Under the pieces are notes generated by a model. The model worked only from the letters and a program-made list of their open reading frames with translations, ran no database searches and had not been told where the DNA came from. From Lachnospiraceae bacterium (GTDB taxonomy: Bacteria > Bacillota_A > Clostridia > Lachnospirales > Lachnospiraceae), in NCBI GenBank assembly GCA_017464045.1, contig JAFUEG010000108.1:1-7585 (forward strand): a stretch of DNA of 7,585 nt. The letters run 5' to 3'. Positions within the stretch are counted from its first letter, which is position 1. Every line of letters begins with the position of its first letter. A program made the position numbers and the translations under genes. Below are positions 6,617-7,585 of the stretch, piece by piece.

Positions 6617-7585
6617 ATGGCAGGAAGTCATATAGCCATACCTGCCATACTTAAGGTGGGTAAGGGAACTATGGAAAACTTGGGAACATATCTTAAGGAC
6701 AATGAATTTCAAAATGCCGTTATATATTTTGGTAACGGACTTATAGATATGTTTGGAAAGGATATAATAAAAAATCTTGAAAAATCAGGTATAAATATAC
6801 TCGATTATATGGAGCTTGATACAGTAGATATAAATGACATTATTAATCTTGCTTTTGATATAGATTCAAAGGCACAAGTAATACTCGGTATAGGTGGCGG
6901 CAAGGTTATAGATACAGCAAAGTATGCTGCTTATCTTCGTAAGCTTCCATTTATAAGCATACCTACATCAGCATCCAGTGACGGCTTTTCGTCAGCCAGT
7001 GCATCACTTATCGTAAACGGCAGAAGAACCTCTGTGCCGGCACGTATGGCTTACGGAATAGTTGTTGACACGGATATAATTAAAAGCGCACCGGAAAAGT
7101 TTTTATACTCGGGTATAGGTGATATGGTTGCCAAGATTACATCATTATATGATTGGCTTTTTGAGTCTGAAAAGGGATATTCGGACATGAATGACTTTGC
7201 TGTAATGATTGCAAAAAAGGCAGTTAACAGCTTTGTCAGAACTCCTTTTGAAAGTATAAGGGATGATTTGTTTTTAAGGGAGCTTGTGGATTCGCTTGCT
7301 ATGAGTGGTATTGCAAATGAGATAGCTGGCGGCAGTACTCCTACCAGCGGAAGTGAACACCTTATCTCACATGCGCTTGATAAAATGCTGGAAAGACCGC
7401 AGCTTCATGGTGTACAGGTTGGTATAGCAACCTATCTTATGAGCAAGGTTCAGAATCACAGATATGTAAGGGTAAATGCTATATTTGAAAAGACAGGCTT
7501 TTGGGATTATGTAAGTACACTTGATTTAAACAGGGATGATTATGAGAAGGCTATAGATATGGCTCCTTCGATAAAGCCGCACAGA
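6617..7585 (+). CDS. egsA: sn-Glycerol-1-phosphate dehydrogenase-like, AraM/EgsA family (3' partial)
   Basis: 323 residues are in the window, with no stop before the right edge; family members run to about 350-400. The family reduces dihydroxyacetone phosphate to sn-glycerol-1-phosphate with NAD(P)H, using a metal ion, in the cytoplasm. A nucleotide-binding GIGGGKVIDTAKYAA stretch lies at 91-105, then PFISIPTSASSDGFSSASAS (111-130) and VPARMAYGIVVDTDII (140-155), both typical of this group rather than of ordinary iron alcohol dehydrogenases. Metal-binding candidates are D169 (GIGDMVAK), H248/H252 (SGSEHLISHALD) and H264 (LHGVQVG). A strong AGGAGG (6605-6610) lies six bases before the ATG. Archaea use the product for lipid backbones; Bacillus subtilis AraM uses it for heptaprenylglyceryl phosphate. 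The role here is unknown, and a relative acting on another polyol phosphate cannot be excluded. Confidence 0.88.
   Translation, partial: MAGSHIAIPAILKVGKGTMENLGTYLKDNEFQNAVIYFGNGLIDMFGKDIIKNLEKSGINILDYMELDTVDINDIINLAFDIDSKAQVILGIGGGKVIDTAKYAAYLRKLPFISIPTSASSDGFSSASASLIVNGRRTSVPARMAYGIVVDTDIIKSAPEKFLYSGIGDMVAKITSLYDWLFESEKGYSDMNDFAVMIAKKAVNSFVRTPFESIRDDLFLRELVDSLAMSGIANEIAGGSTPTSGSEHLISHALDKMLERPQLHGVQVGIATYLMSKVQNHRYVRVNAIFEKTGFWDYVSTLDLNRDDYEKAIDMAPSIKPHR

Noticed and set aside
1..7585. CRISPR array, tRNA or rRNA genes, insertion sequences, prophage or defence genes
   Set aside because: No regularly spaced repeats, no tRNA-like cloverleaf, and no transposase, integrase or nuclease motifs were seen on either strand.

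Overview
The window is a stretch of AT-rich bacterial chromosome. The protein styles point to an anaerobic Firmicute, most likely Lachnospiraceae (the Roseburia/Butyrivibrio/Eubacterium rectale kind): clostridial-type TyrS, strong AGGAGG-like ribosome binding sites, a 7-TM EAL protein with a worn GGDEF domain, and a NarL-type two-component pair. The family assignment comes from remembered sequence style, not from a search. All five complete or partial genes upstream of the last one, and the last one too, lie on the + strand; no gene is supported on the - strand.

Layout. Bases 1-618 hold the C-terminal part of a HisKA_3 sensor kinase, cut by the window edge. It is followed one base later by its LuxR/NarL-type response regulator (620-1258). 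A 123-base gap holds a plausible sigma-A promoter overlapped by an imperfect inverted repeat. Next comes a membrane-bound EAL-domain cyclic-di-GMP phosphodiesterase (1382-3283). After a 102-base gap lies a very AT-rich polytopic O-antigen ligase/polymerase-like protein (3386-5032). A 274-base gap precedes tyrS (5307-6527). After 89 bases comes a sn-glycerol-1-phosphate dehydrogenase-like gene (6617 onward), which runs off the right edge.

How the genes may work together. The kinase and regulator form one signalling unit. The EAL protein and the ligase-like protein could form a second messenger/surface polysaccharide pair, but this rests on adjacency only. TyrS is housekeeping. The glycerol-1-phosphate dehydrogenase would make the 'archaeal' glycerophosphate enantiomer.

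The most unusual signal is in the gap before tyrS. A 66-base island (5180-5245) of about 54% GC sits in flanks of about 25% GC and can fold into two compact hairpins, one with a CUUG tetraloop. It is bracketed by two extended -10 promoter elements (TGATATAAT and TGTTATAAT). It does not resemble a T-box leader, the usual control of clostridial aminoacyl-tRNA synthetase genes. It may be an undescribed structured leader, a small RNA or an interspersed repeat.
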